Shown: positions 23,493 through 33,083, counted from the first letter of the stretch. The stretch: DNA of 64,000 bases from Nonomuraea thailandensis (GCF_024172165.1 NZ_JAMZEB010000002.1:5105501-5169500); one strand, 5' to 3'. A program made the numbers and translations. Notes: generated by a model from the letters alone, not told the origin.

Positions 23493-26400
23493 ATGCGTTT
23501 ATTGATCGCCCTGACGCTGGCGATGCTCTGCGTCAGTGTGCCCGCCCATGCGGCGGTGGAAGGCGGGGTGAGCGGGGTCGAGGTCGGCGAGAGCACGATC
23601 ACGGTCACCGGCACCGCCTCAGGACCGGCCGAGCTGTACGCGCTGGACACCTGGCAGGACACGCACTCCGGGGAGGAACCGGTCGCGACCGTCGGAGCGG
23701 GCGAGTTCCGCGTCGAGGTGCCGCGGATGGACGGGGACCAGGACCGGCTCTACGACAAGTTCCTGGCGGTGGGCGCCGGCGGCCCGCTGGGTGAGGTGCA
23801 CTACGCCGACAAGCTGAGCTTCGCCGCCGCCAGCCAGACCCCGTACCCGGAGCTGCCGGGCAAGAAGGGTCTGCAGGTGCAGATGACCGACGACGCCGAG
23901 GAGATCGGCGTCCAGCACGCCGGCATCAACCTGGCCCTCGACTCGGTCATGATGGCCGGGCCGGGCGCGCCGGGCAACACCATCGAGTTCGTCTCGCAGG
24001 GCAACACCTACTACTTCGACCGCGGCGCCGTCGCCGGGCTGGACGCCCAGGTCAAGCCGCTGTCGGACAACGGCGTGCTGGTCAACCTGATCGTGCTCGT
24101 CTACAACAGCGGCGCCGCCAACTCGGCCGCCCGCAAGCTCATCCACCCCGACGCCGAGCTGGGCAAGGGCACGGTGTACGCGTTCAACACCAAGACGGCC
24201 GAGGGCGAGGCGTACTTCACGGCCGCCATGGAGTTCTTCGCCCAGCGCTACAGCCAGGCGGACGAGCGGTACGGCAGGGCGTGGGGCTGGATCGTGGGCA
24301 ACGAGATCGACGCCCAGCAGTTCTGGTACAACATGGGCCCGCAGGACCGCGACGTCTTCCTGGAGCAGTACACCAAGGCGATGCGGCTGACCTCGCAGGC
24401 CGTGCGCAAGGCCGACGCCAACGCCCGCGTCTACACGTCGCTGACCCACTTCTGGACGGGCGCCGCCAACGACGACCCGAAGTACACCTACAAGGGCCGC
24501 GACGTCGTGGACGGCCTCAACGCGCTCACCAAGCGGCAGGGCGACTTCGCCTGGAACATCGCCTACCACCCGTACCCGGAGAACCTGTTCAACCCGGCGT
24601 TCTGGAACGACAAGACCGCCACGGACAGTTTCGACACGATGCGGATCACCTTCAAGAACATCGAGCTGCTGCCGCGCTACCTGGCCCAGGAGCACCTGAC
24701 CTACGGCGGCGAGCGGCGCCGGGTGATCCTGTCCGAGCAGGGGCTGAACTCCCAGGACTACTCCGCCAAGGAGCTGGAGCTGCAGGCCGCCGCCTACGCG
24801 TACGCCTACTACAAGGTCGCCTTCGCCGACGGCATCGACTCCTTCATCCTGCACCGGCACGTCGACCACAAGCAGGAGGGCGGGCTCCGGCTCGGCCTGT
24901 GGACGTGGGACGAGGAGCACAGCGCGCCGTCCAACGCGGGCGAGCGCAAGCCGGTCCACGAGGTGTTCGCCGCGATCGACACCGAGCGGTCGCTGGAGGT
25001 GACCGAGTTCGCCAAGAAGATCATCGGCATCTCCGACTGGAAGGACGTCATCCCCGGATTCGACCCGGCCGCGCTGGCGGTGCGCGAGCCCCCGGCCACC
25101 GTCGGGACGCAGCTCGACGCCAAGCCGGTGGCCGAGCGGGTGATCTCCGGCTTCGAGAGCGACACCGGCGGCTGGCGGCCCTCCGACAACGCCGCCGCCG
25201 TGGAACGGGTGGCCGTGGACGGCGGGCACGCGCTGCGCGTGCGCTTCGATCGCGACCTGCCCGGCTGGTCGCAGTACGCCAAGTCGTACAAGGGCGCCGA
25301 CGTGCTGTTCGGCCAGCCGCTCGACGCCTCCCGCACGACGCAGCTCTCCGTGTCGATCCGGGTGCCCGAGAGCGCCGATGACGGCTTCGAGCCGGGCAAC
25401 GTCTTCACCGCCAAGATCCGCGCGTACGGGCGCGACGGCGCGGTGGCGGAGGGCGTCGGCGCGATCGACCCGGCGCTCGGCTGGAACCGGCTCACGCTCG
25501 ACCTGTCCCGCTGGGCCCCGCGGGCCGCGATCTCCCGGGTCAAGGTCTGGGTGCGGGGCTCGGTGGGCTCGGACTGGGCGGGCTCGTACGAGATCGACCG
25601 GCTGAGCCTGGCCGCGGTGGCGCTGCCCGGCAAGGACCGGCGCAACGCCGAGGTGACCGCGGCCACCGGCGAGCGCGGGCGGATCGGCTCCACGGTGGCC
25701 TTCACCGTGACCAACCGGGACGTGCTGCCGATGGCCGGCAAGGTGCGGCTCACCACGTGCGACGGGGTGGCCGTCGATCCGGCCTCCCTCGGCGTGACGG
25801 GCCTGCGCACCGGGCAGAGCCGCTCGTTCGACACCACGCTGACCGCGTACGGTCCTGCGAACCAGGACTACCCGGTGGTGTGCGCGTCCTACCTGGGGCA
25901 CGACCAGCGGGTGACGTTCCGGCTGCCGCCGGAGGCCGCGTACGTGCCGCCCGCCCCCGACGCCTTCGCCAACCAGGAGCTCGCCGACGGCTTCGACCAG
26001 GCCGGCGACTACCAGGTGCACCGGGTGGAGCCGGAGAACAAGGAACTGCCGCAGGTGACCTACGCGGGCGGCGCGCTGTCGGCGGCGCACCCGACGGCAG
26101 GCTGGTTCGGGTTGATGTCGTCGGGCGTGTCACCCCGCAACCCGGCGTTCAGCACGGCCATCACCATCAAGAAGTTCCAGGGCGACTCCACCGACATGGA
26201 CACCGTCTACACGGGCCTCGTCAAGGACGGCAAGACGGATGTGGCGGCGTTCTACGTCAACACCCAGAAGTTCGCCGGCTTCGAGGTGCGCGGGGCGCAG
26301 GTGCCGGGCGGCCTGGCGGTCTTCGGCGTCAAGCAGGGCGTGAGCATCCCCGACGGCGGCCGCTTCGCGCTGTCGCTGGTGGGGCAGCGGGCGGCGATGT

Positions 26401-26573
26401 ACGCCGACACCGGCTCCGGCTGGGAACTCGTCACCGCCGCCACGCTGGAACACCTGCCCGCGCTGTCGGACCCGGAGGTCAGGGCCGGATACAGCTACGG
26501 CTTCGGCGTCCGCGGCGACGCCGGCTCCAGCGCGCTGGTGCTCGACGCGGTGGAAGGCCGCAGCATCTCCTGA
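23493..26573 (+). CDS. Large exported DUF5722-type glycoside hydrolase with carbohydrate-binding modules
   Basis: A 1026-residue secreted protein: signal peptide (1-20, ends PAHAA), N-terminal beta domain (about 22-100), TIM-barrel-like catalytic domain (about 120-520) with Glu271 in WIVGNEID and Glu415 in VILSEQGLNSQD, then a jelly-roll binding domain (ISGFESDTGGW.., about 545-715), an Ig-like part, and a C-terminal LamG/concanavalin-like domain (about 830-1026). ATG 23493 has AGGAGG at 8 nt; the ATG at 23487 is too close. It shares NE and SEQGLNS motifs with the 14.2-kb gene, so the locus has two related but unlike enzymes. Substrate unknown. Confidence 0.88.
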   Translation: MRLLIALTLAMLCVSVPAHAAVEGGVSGVEVGESTITVTGTASGPAELYALDTWQDTHSGEEPVATVGAGEFRVEVPRMDGDQDRLYDKFLAVGAGGPLGEVHYADKLSFAAASQTPYPELPGKKGLQVQMTDDAEEIGVQHAGINLALDSVMMAGPGAPGNTIEFVSQGNTYYFDRGAVAGLDAQVKPLSDNGVLVNLIVLVYNSGAANSAARKLIHPDAELGKGTVYAFNTKTAEGEAYFTAAMEFFAQRYSQADERYGRAWGWIVGNEIDAQQFWYNMGPQDRDVFLEQYTKAMRLTSQAVRKADANARVYTSLTHFWTGAANDDPKYTYKGRDVVDGLNALTKRQGDFAWNIAYHPYPENLFNPAFWNDKTATDSFDTMRITFKNIELLPRYLAQEHLTYGGERRRVILSEQGLNSQDYSAKELELQAAAYAYAYYKVAFADGIDSFILHRHVDHKQEGGLRLGLWTWDEEHSAPSNAGERKPVHEVFAAIDTERSLEVTEFAKKIIGISDWKDVIPGFDPAALAVREPPATVGTQLDAKPVAERVISGFESDTGGWRPSDNAAAVERVAVDGGHALRVRFDRDLPGWSQYAKSYKGADVLFGQPLDASRTTQLSVSIRVPESADDGFEPGNVFTAKIRAYGRDGAVAEGVGAIDPALGWNRLTLDLSRWAPRAAISRVKVWVRGSVGSDWAGSYEIDRLSLAAVALPGKDRRNAEVTAATGERGRIGSTVAFTVTNRDVLPMAGKVRLTTCDGVAVDPASLGVTGLRTGQSRSFDTTLTAYGPANQDYPVVCASYLGHDQRVTFRLPPEAAYVPPAPDAFANQELADGFDQAGDYQVHRVEPENKELPQVTYAGGALSAAHPTAGWFGLMSSGVSPRNPAFSTAITIKKFQGDSTDMDTVYTGLVKDGKTDVAAFYVNTQKFAGFEVRGAQVPGGLAVFGVKQGVSIPDGGRFALSLVGQRAAMYADTGSGWELVTAATLEHLPALSDPEVRAGYSYGFGVRGDAGSSALVLDAVEGRSIS

Positions 26574-26586
26574 CAGGCACACCCGC

Positions 26587-26617
26587 AGCGCCGTGCCGGC
26601 CGACCCGGCACGGCGCT
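26587..26617 (+). terminator. Terminator of the rhamnoside operon
   Basis: AGCGCCGTGCCGG/CCGGCACGGCGCT, a perfect 13-bp stem with a 5-nt loop, starts 14 nt after the last stop codon. Confidence 0.85.
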
Positions 26618-26823
26618 AGGCCCGGCCACCGCATCGATCACGCCTGCCTGGACACACACAGCGCTACCCACTCGACACGTCCTAGTCCGGCGAAGGCTTT
26701 CATCCGGTCTCCGAGTACCGCGCAGAACCGATCCACCGTCCCTCATGAAGCGCTTCCTCCCCCGCATCAGCAGCCGGTGGCGGAGGTTATTGCCGGGCAG
26801 CCGGGACAGGAAGGGCCGGCACG

Positions 26824-27234
26824 GTGAGGCCCTCCGCAGGCGGCCGGCATCGTCGCCGTGCCGTCGAGACCGAAGAGTATGTCGCGATGCTGCACCGCAT
26901 GGTGGACGCACTCGCCAGGAGGCTCTCCGACGACCCGGTCGGCCTGGTACATGTAGAGCCCTTGCGTGAGCACCTGCGAGACGCCATGAACATCGCCATC
27001 GCACTCAACCAGGAAAAGCCCCGCGGCTACTCCTTCGGAGAACTGGCGAAGATCCTTGGCATGCGGCGGGAATCCGTCTACGTACGCGCCATCAAGGGCC
27101 GCGCGCTGCTCGCCGAGATGCGGGCCCGGCTCGGCGTGACCAGCCTGCGCCGGCACCGCGAAGCACGCCTCCAAGAGGCGGCACTCCCGGACCGCCGCCC
27201 GGCAGGAGTGCACCACCGAGCAAATCTCAGCTGA
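26824..27234 (+). CDS. Helix-turn-helix hypothetical protein
   Basis: A 136-residue basic protein. Middle part EEYVAMLHRMVDALARRLSD..REHLRDAMNIAIALNQE is helical, followed by an HTH-like segment YSFGELAKILGMRRESVYVRAIKGRAL. GTG start after AGGAAGGG. Comparable proteins are found as orphan or phage-linked regulators in actinomycetes; none is named. It sits after the operon terminator and before a 460-nt spacer, so nothing points to a target. Confidence 0.6.
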   Translation: MRPSAGGRHRRRAVETEEYVAMLHRMVDALARRLSDDPVGLVHVEPLREHLRDAMNIAIALNQEKPRGYSFGELAKILGMRRESVYVRAIKGRALLAEMRARLGVTSLRRHREARLQEAALPDRRPAGVHHRANLS

Positions 27235-27615
27235 TCGAGCGCTGTGCGCCGCACCATGGGCTGCACCAGGACAAGCCGCACGGTTCGACTTCACGGCCAG
27301 ATGCAGTCTCCGGTCGGACCCGATCCACAGGACGGGTGGCTGGCTCGCCACGGCTCCCCCACCCGCGCTCGCCGGATCGCCACAAGAGCCCGGAGCAGCA
27401 CCGGGCCGTGGAAGAGCTGTACCAGGATCCAGTTCCCATGCGGCCGGACATATGGACGTCACGACACGGCGCCGGCTTGTGTCGAGGCCGCGACAGCGAA
27501 GGCGGATCGACCGGCGATGTGGGCCGATCCCGTCAGCGCGCCCGGAAGCGTGTCCATACTCCGTGCGTGGCTGTGAGCTGCGGATTTGTCCGGGGCTTTT
27601 GGTCGGTCGACGCCG
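27235..27615. other. Spacer without a recognisable gene
   Basis: Open frames here on the plus strand lack ribosome binding sites and recognisable sequence and run into the antisense of the MFS gene. Nothing assignable was found before the hairpin at 27616. Confidence 0.4.
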
Positions 27616-27638
27616 CTCGCCCAGCCGTGCTGGGCGAG
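27616..27638 (-). terminator. Hairpin terminator of the MFS gene
   Basis: CTCGCCCAG/CTGGGCGAG, a 9-bp perfect stem with a 5-nt loop, lies 58 nt past the MFS stop codon on the minus strand. Confidence 0.6.
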
Positions 27639-27695
27639 CCCGCCGTGCTCACCTGGTCTTCGACCGGGGCCGGGAGTGGTGGCTGGGCGATCGGG

Positions 27696-29147
27696 TCACA
27701 CCTGTGCGGCCAGGGCGGTGTCTTGCCGGTCAGCCGCGGTCGTCCGTTCGAGCCTGCCGCCGCGCAGGGCGAGGATGGCGGCCAGCGCGACGAGCGCGCC
27801 GGTGACGCCCAGCAGGGGGATGACGACTGCGGCGGCCTCGGCGTGGGCGGCGGCAGGCCCGCGCAGGGGCGTCTCCCGGCCGATCACCGAGCTGTAGGCG
27901 GTGCCCCCGACGGCGAGCGCGACCGAACCGCCGATCTGGCGGAAGAACGTGAGGTTGGCCGAGGCCATGCCGATGTGCCGGGGCGGCACGGCTTGCTGGA
28001 CCGCCACGGTCAGGCCGGAGAGCATGGGGCCCATGCCGAGCCCGATCAGCGCCATCCATCCGGCCAGGAGCCAGCCGGAGGTGGCGGTCGTCAGGTTCGC
28101 GCACAGCCAAGTGCCCGCGACCAGCAGGAACGGGGCCATGGCCAGCCATGGCTTGAGCAGGCTGGTGCGGCTCATCAGCGCGCCCATGAGGACGCTGCCG
28201 AGGACCATGGCCATGGTAAGGGGGTAGATGCGCGTCCCGGACTCGGTGGCGCTGGCCGTGAGGGCTTCCTGGAAGTAGCGGGGCAGGAACACCACCCCGG
28301 CGTACATGCAGAACGCGGTGCAGAACGAGATCACCATCACCAGTGTGTAGTCGCGGTTGGCGAACAGGTGCAGCGGCATGATCGGATGGGCGGCCCGTCG
28401 CTCCACGAGCACGAACATCACCAGCAGCGCCAGCGCGGCCAGGATGGGTAGCGCGACGGGCGCGCTCGTCCAGGTGTTGCCGCCATCGCCCTTCTGGGTG
28501 AGCCCGATGAGCAGGGCGCTGACGGCGACGGTGAAGACGGCGATGCCGAGGTAGTCGGGGCGTCCGCCGCCGGTGCCCGGCAGCCGGGGCAGCCGCAGGA
28601 CGACGATCGCCATCAGGGCGAGGCCGAGCGGCACGTTTACCAGGAAGGCCCAGCGCCAGCTCGCCTGGTCGGTGAAGACGCCGCCGATGAACGGGCCGGC
28701 GAGGAAACTTAGCGCCATCACCCCGCCGAGCGCGCCCTGTACGCGAGCGCTGCGGTCCGGCGGGAACAGGTCGAGCACCAGCGCCATGGACAGCGGCATC
28801 AGCGCGCCCGCCCCGAGGCCCTGCAACGCCCGGAAGGCGATGAGCTGCGGCATGTCCTGCGCCAGGCCGCACAGCACGGACCCGGTGACGAACAGTGCCA
28901 TGCCGATGAGCAGCAGCGGCTTCCTGCCGTGCTGGTCGGACAGTCTGCCGTACAGCGGCACGGTCACGGTGGCGGTCAGCAGGTAGGCGGTGACCACCCA
29001 GGTGTAGAGGGCCGTGCCGCCCAGTTCGGCGGTGATGCGCGGCAGCGCGGTGCCCACGATCGTCTGGTCGAGCATCGCCAGGAACATGCCGCCGACCACG
29101 GCGAGCAGGAGGAGCCCGTTCCCACGAGGCTTTATGTCAGCAATCAC
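27696..29147 (-). CDS. MFS drug efflux transporter (DHA2, 14-helix type)
   Basis: A 483-residue proton-driven exporter. Motif A is GRLSDQHGRKPLLLIG after helix 2, and MLDQTIVGTALPRI in helix 1 is the DHA2 signature. About 14 hydrophobic helices. GTG start. It is divergent from a PadR regulator across a 56-nt spacer holding a PadR-type operator, so drug-induced derepression of this pump is the likely circuit. Substrate unknown. Confidence 0.92.
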   Translation of the reverse strand: MIADIKPRGNGLLLLAVVGGMFLAMLDQTIVGTALPRITAELGGTALYTWVVTAYLLTATVTVPLYGRLSDQHGRKPLLLIGMALFVTGSVLCGLAQDMPQLIAFRALQGLGAGALMPLSMALVLDLFPPDRSARVQGALGGVMALSFLAGPFIGGVFTDQASWRWAFLVNVPLGLALMAIVVLRLPRLPGTGGGRPDYLGIAVFTVAVSALLIGLTQKGDGGNTWTSAPVALPILAALALLVMFVLVERRAAHPIMPLHLFANRDYTLVMVISFCTAFCMYAGVVFLPRYFQEALTASATESGTRIYPLTMAMVLGSVLMGALMSRTSLLKPWLAMAPFLLVAGTWLCANLTTATSGWLLAGWMALIGLGMGPMLSGLTVAVQQAVPPRHIGMASANLTFFRQIGGSVALAVGGTAYSSVIGRETPLRGPAAAHAEAAAVVIPLLGVTGALVALAAILALRGGRLERTTAADRQDTALAAQV

Positions 29148-29161
29148 AGGTTAAGGCTCAC

Positions 29162-29182
29162 ATGTAAGTATTGACATGTCAA
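29162..29182. promoter_or_regulatory. PadR operator between the efflux gene and padR
   Basis: ATGT-N8-ACAT (29162-29177), the standard PadR half-site pair, overlaps a perfect 12-bp palindrome TTGACATGTCAA (29171-29182). It covers the region 15-35 nt before the MFS start and 22 nt before padR. Confidence 0.75.
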
Positions 29183-29203
29183 TCCGCAGGTATGCTGAGC
29201 CGC

Positions 29204-29737
29204 ATGTCCCTACGGATCGCCCTGCTCGGGCTACTCGACGCGAAAGGCCCGGCGAGCGGCTACGACCTGGCCAAGGCGTTCGAGAGGTCGCTCAATCACG
29301 TCTGGCAGGCCGGCCACACCCAGATCTACCCGGAGCTGGTGAAGATGGCCGACGACGGCCTGGTGGAGGTCGAGTCGGAGGGCGCGCGCGGGCGCAAGAT
29401 CTACGCGATTACGCGTGAGGGCACGGCGTGGCTGCACGAGTGGCTGGTCGGGCACGACCCGTCCACGGTGGTCCGCAGCGAAGCGGCGCTGAAGGCGTTC
29501 CTGCTCACCCTCCTCGGCCCTGGCGAGGCGATCGAGGTGGTCACTCAGATCAAGGCCCACGCTCAGGCGCGCCTCACCGGGCTGGAGTGCCTGGGGACTC
29601 CGGCGTCGGAGGCGTTCACCGGACGGTTCGCCCTGGACCTCGGGCGCCGGCAGGCGCAGGCGATGATCGACTGGGCTAACGCGACGCTGGCGACACTCGA
29701 GGGGAGGAGGGTGCCGGGCGCCTCTCAAGGGGCATAG
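29204..29737 (+). CDS. PadR-family transcriptional repressor
   Basis: A 177-residue protein: winged helix (MSLRIALLGLLDAKGPASGY, GHTQIYPELVKMADDGLVEV, residues about 1-75) and a helical C-terminal dimerisation domain (about 95-165) with ALDLGRRQAQAMIDW. The ATG at 29204 is preferred; the frame upstream runs through the operator. It should repress the divergent MFS pump and itself. Confidence 0.9.
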   Translation: MSLRIALLGLLDAKGPASGYDLAKAFERSLNHVWQAGHTQIYPELVKMADDGLVEVESEGARGRKIYAITREGTAWLHEWLVGHDPSTVVRSEAALKAFLLTLLGPGEAIEVVTQIKAHAQARLTGLECLGTPASEAFTGRFALDLGRRQAQAMIDWANATLATLEGRRVPGASQGA

Positions 29738-30084
29738 CCCGGCACCGGTCTCAGCGCCTTGGCGTGTGAGGTCGAGAGTCGAGCAGGTACTGAGCCCTCA
29801 CACCGCCATTTGAGGCTCCCGTCAATCAGCGCGTTGCCTGACGACTCACGCGCCGTGCCCAGTTCCGTCCAGATCGTGATGCACTCCAGACTCTCGTTAT
29901 TTATCCGGTATCCATGCGGCAGTTCGTCCAGCGCTCGATGCGGGCGAAGAGGCCCTCGACGCGGGGGCGGTGACGGTCGATCCGGTAGGTGTCGCCCTTC
30001 ACCGTCCGCGCGGGCAGCCTCTCGTGCGCCCAGTCCACCCGCGGCGGTCTCTCCCTCCACCCGCTTCTTCGCGGCGAGCACCGG
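29738..30084. pseudogene. Degraded mobile-element sequence
   Basis: On the minus strand a short run (WAHERLPARTVKGDTYRIDR then HRPRVEGLFARIERWTNCRM) near 29903-30045 resembles the C-terminal region of an IS5-like DDE transposase. The rest shows no gene. Assignment is tentative. Confidence 0.3.
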
Positions 30085-30261
30085 GACCAGCTGCGCCACA
30101 GCGCCGCCACCCACCTGGGCGAAGCCGAAGTCCCGCTGCAGCTCATCATGGGCAAGACCCGGCACAGGAACCCCCGCACCACCCTGCGCTACGTCCAACC
30201 CGGCGCCGAAGCCATCGCCAAGGTCACCGAGGTCCTGGCACCCCGCCGCCGTACCCACTGA
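30085..30261 (+). pseudogene. C-terminal fragment of a tyrosine recombinase (copy 1)
   Basis: The frame reads QLRHSAATHLGEAEVPLQLI then MGKTRHRNPRTTLRYVQPGA, with the HxxR box (LRHSAATH), the second His box and the catalytic Tyr (LRYVQPG). Everything N-terminal to the HxxR box is missing, so it cannot work. A near-identical copy lies inverted at 39363-39548. Confidence 0.75.
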
Positions 30262-30567
30262 TCAACCGACTGGCGGCCGAGCGGAGCTGCGGGTGCGAGT
30301 CGCGAACCGATTCAGCGGGCCGGACACACACGGTGATGGAAATTACGGAGAGTTACTTTGGGGCTGGTTGCGCCGACCCGGGTGAAGCCCCGTGAGGAGC
30401 GCCTTCCGCCAGGATCTGACCCATCGGCCGGCCGACCGCTGGTCCTCGACGCCCTGCCTCGTTGAACGACGATGACCTCCCCTGCACCCGGCCTCACGCC
30501 GATCACCGAAGTCGCCGGGCGGTGTGGCCGTCGAGAACTCGATCCGCTCCTTCGGGAAACAGCGGGC

Positions 30568-31052
30568 ATGACACGAACACCATCGGCGGAAATGATCGAG
30601 GCGGACGACGCCGAGCTCATCCGCCGGTCAATCGATGATCCGGAGCAGTTTGCCCGGATTGTTCGACCGCCACGTCGAGCAGATCCACCGCTATGCCGCG
30701 CGACGGCTTGGGGCTCAGGCCGCCGATGACATGCCCGCGGAGACATTCCTGACGGCTTTCCGCCGCCGCGCCTCCTACGACCACACGCGGCCGCTGGCCA
30801 GGCCATGGCTCTACGGCATCGCGACCAACCTCATCGCCAGGCACCGGCGTGACGAGGAACGGTTTCTGCGTGCGCTGTCACGAACCGGCGCGGAGCCACA
30901 GCCGGAGCCGATGGCCGATGCCGTGATCGGGCGGGTCGCCGCACAGGGGGAGGACCGCCGCCTCGCAGGGGCGCTGATGGTTCTGTCCAGCGCCGATCGT
31001 GACGTGCTGCTGCTGGTGGCGCTGGGAGAGCTGACCTATGAGGAGGTCGCCG
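30568..31052 (+). pseudogene. Broken ECF sigma factor gene
   Basis: MTRTPSAEMIEADDAELIRR..DDPEQFA reads in one frame, then sigma region 2 (GLFDRHVEQIHRYAARRLGA, PLARPWLYGIATNLIARHRR) continues in the next frame; one extra C in the CCC at 30653-30655 explains the shift. Region 4 starts (LGELTYEEVAEA) but stops at the helix-turn-helix, where sequence jumps into the downstream gene. Two independent lesions show a true pseudogene rather than a read error. Confidence 0.8.
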
Positions 31053-31962
31053 AGGCGCGGCGCGCAGCAGGTTGCTGCAAGCCATGCACGAACCGGCCGC
31101 CACAGCGCCGGTTCCGTGCCGGGGCGGCGCCGGCCGCGCCTGGCCTGGCGTCTGGCGCTGGCCGCATCGGTCGCGCTGGCCACCGGCGTGGGCGCTCTGG
31201 TGGTACGCGGAGGCGAACAAACCGCCGTGATTCCGGTCGCAAGCGTACGAGATCTTGGCGACAAGGCGGCCAGGAGCGCCGCGACCGACCCCGTACGAGA
31301 TCACGCCATCGCCCGGCAAGTGGCTGTACGTGAAGAACACGATCGCTCCGCTCCGCCAGGAGCCGGAGCCCGAAGTGGATCGCGACAAGCAGGTCACTCT
31401 CGAGACCTGGCACAGCCTGGACGGCAAGCAGACCGCGCTGGACGACGGACGAGGCAAGCTCGTCATCGCGCCGGTCGGCCCCGGCGTCACGAGCGCGGAC
31501 CTGGGCACGGCACCGGTCACCCCGGAGGAGATGATCAGCAGGATCGGGGCGAGCATCGACGCGACCCCCGCCTCGGCGTTCGACGAGGCCCACGTAACGA
31601 GACAGGAGCGGATCTTCCTGACGATCTCCTCGTTGCTGAGCGGCCAACCGCTGGCCGCCGACGCGCGAGCCGCGTTGTTCCGGGCGCTGCCTCTGATCCA
31701 GGGGGTCGCGGTCAAGCAGGGCGCGGTCGACGCGGCAGGGCGCCACGGCGTCGCGTTCGTCTACACGGGAGCTTACGAGCGCTCCGAGATCATCGTGAGT
31801 GCGCAGGACTACCGGTTCCTGGGGACCTACGGCGAGACGGTTGCCGATCGGACCTTCGACCTTCCCGGCGGTGCGACGCATACGGTCAAGGCAGGGATCC
31901 CTGTGGCATGGACCGCGCAACTGGCGGCCAAGGTCGTCGGCAAGCCAGGCGCTCGCCCGTAG
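31053..31962 (+). pseudogene. Broken CU044_5270-type sigma partner gene
   Basis: Fragments in three frames: SRLLQAMHEPAATAPV, then RRRPRLAWRLALAASVALAT (transmembrane helix), then from about 31293 YEITPSPGKWLYVKNTIAPL and a full extracytoplasmic domain to the stop. The N-terminus is lost in the same deletion that removed the sigma gene's end. The long last part keeps good coding character, so decay is recent. It was the partner of the broken sigma factor. Confidence 0.75.
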
Positions 31963-32260
31963 GGCGGACGGCGTTCGGTCGACGCAGTGAGGCGGGATCA
32001 GACTCCGGACGTCCACAGCGCCATGGCCGCAAGACTCTGACGCGGCCGAAGCGGTGGATGCGCCGGAGCGCCGCGCCGGGTGATCTCTGCCTGTGTCCGG
32101 CATCGCCTCAACCGCGGCGGGCCGGCGGGGGCCGGCCTGCACCGCCCGCGCGGCGCAGGCCGGGGCCGCGATGATGAGGGTTCTTGAGGTGGTTGAGGGG
32201 ATGGGGTCCGGGCTTGCGGGACGCTTTCGCCGGTTTCTCCGGACCCTTCGCCCGGGTTTT

Positions 32261-32290
32261 CCGGACCCTTCCTCCTGGGGAGGGGTCCGG
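32261..32290 (-). terminator. Hairpin terminator of the tetR gene
   Basis: CCGGACC/GGTCCGG outer stem with an inner CCTCC/GGAGG stem, 66 nt past the tetR stop. The sequence to the left (31963-32260) holds two imperfect TTTCCGGACCCTTC direct repeats and no gene that I can support. Confidence 0.55.
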
Positions 32291-32355
32291 CTTCCCCGGA
32301 CGCTTCGCGGCCATGTTGCGGGCGAACCGAACGTCGGGGAGGGCCATGGAGCGTC

Positions 32356-32937
32356 TCATTCCGTCGCAGGCCGGCCAGTGATCAACGCCAGGGCGGCGGC
32401 CAGGTCGTGGCTGGTGGGAGCCCGTTCGGGATCGATCAGGTACTGGGACATGACCCCGGTCAGCAGCGCCTGGTAGAAACCGCCCACCGCCCAGGCGTTC
32501 GGGTCGGCGGGGTCGAGACCGGCGAGCACCTGGGCCAGGCCGAGGCGGGCATGCTCCAGGCCGGTGGCCAGGTAGGCGCGAGCCTGCTCGGCGTGCTGGA
32601 CCTGTCCGATGACGTCGAAGGTCGCGGCCCACAGCGGCCGGTGGAGCTCGAAGGACTTGATGATCTGGGCCCAGGCCGCCTCGAAGCGTTGCAGCGGGCC
32701 GGCCTTGGGGTCGGCCGCAACGGCGGCCAGCGCCTGGCCGAGGTGCTCGCCCCATTCCTGCGAGGCCTGCGATAGGGCCTCGTTGAGCAGCGCCTCCTTG
32801 GAGCCGAAGTGGTAGCCGATGGCCGCCATGCTGACTCCGCCGGCGGCGGCGGTGATGTCACGGATGCTGGTGCGTGCGTAGCCCTTGTCGTACAGGCAGC
32901 GCTTGGCCCCAGCGATCAGATCTTCGCGGTTGCCCAT
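32356..32937 (-). CDS. TetR-family repressor
   Basis: A 193-residue regulator: MGNREDLIAGAKRCLYDKGY, HTH TSIRDITAAAGGVSMAAIGYHFGSKEALL (about 20-48) and a helical ligand domain. The ATG at 32937 is preferred over an upstream in-frame one. It is divergent from a secreted-type esterase gene across a 146-nt spacer that contains an 18-bp dyad, so it probably controls that gene and itself. Confidence 0.9.
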   Translation of the reverse strand: MGNREDLIAGAKRCLYDKGYARTSIRDITAAAGGVSMAAIGYHFGSKEALLNEALSQASQEWGEHLGQALAAVAADPKAGPLQRFEAAWAQIIKSFELHRPLWAATFDVIGQVQHAEQARAYLATGLEHARLGLAQVLAGLDPADPNAWAVGGFYQALLTGVMSQYLIDPERAPTSHDLAAALALITGRPATE

Positions 32938-32985
32938 GAGATCGGAGCCTACCCCAAGAATCAAACGAACGCCTCAGGCGAGCGC

Positions 32986-33003
32986 ATAAGGCGATCGTCT
33001 TAT
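32986..33003. promoter_or_regulatory. Candidate TetR operator
   Basis: ATAAGGCGATCGTCTTAT is an 18-bp palindrome with one mismatched pair. Flanking ACGAACG (32965-32971) and CGTTCGT (33005-33011) form a further inverted repeat. Location between the divergent starts fits TetR control of both genes. Confidence 0.65.
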
Positions 33004-33083
33004 TCGTTCGTCTTGCGCGTTCGCCTAAGTCGGTTGTACTGTTCTCGGCGTCGGAAAGATCACTGATGTGAGGAGTTGGACAG

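Noticed and set aside
23619..26090. 823-codon minus-strand open frame
   Set aside because: Antisense shadow of the large DUF5722 gene.
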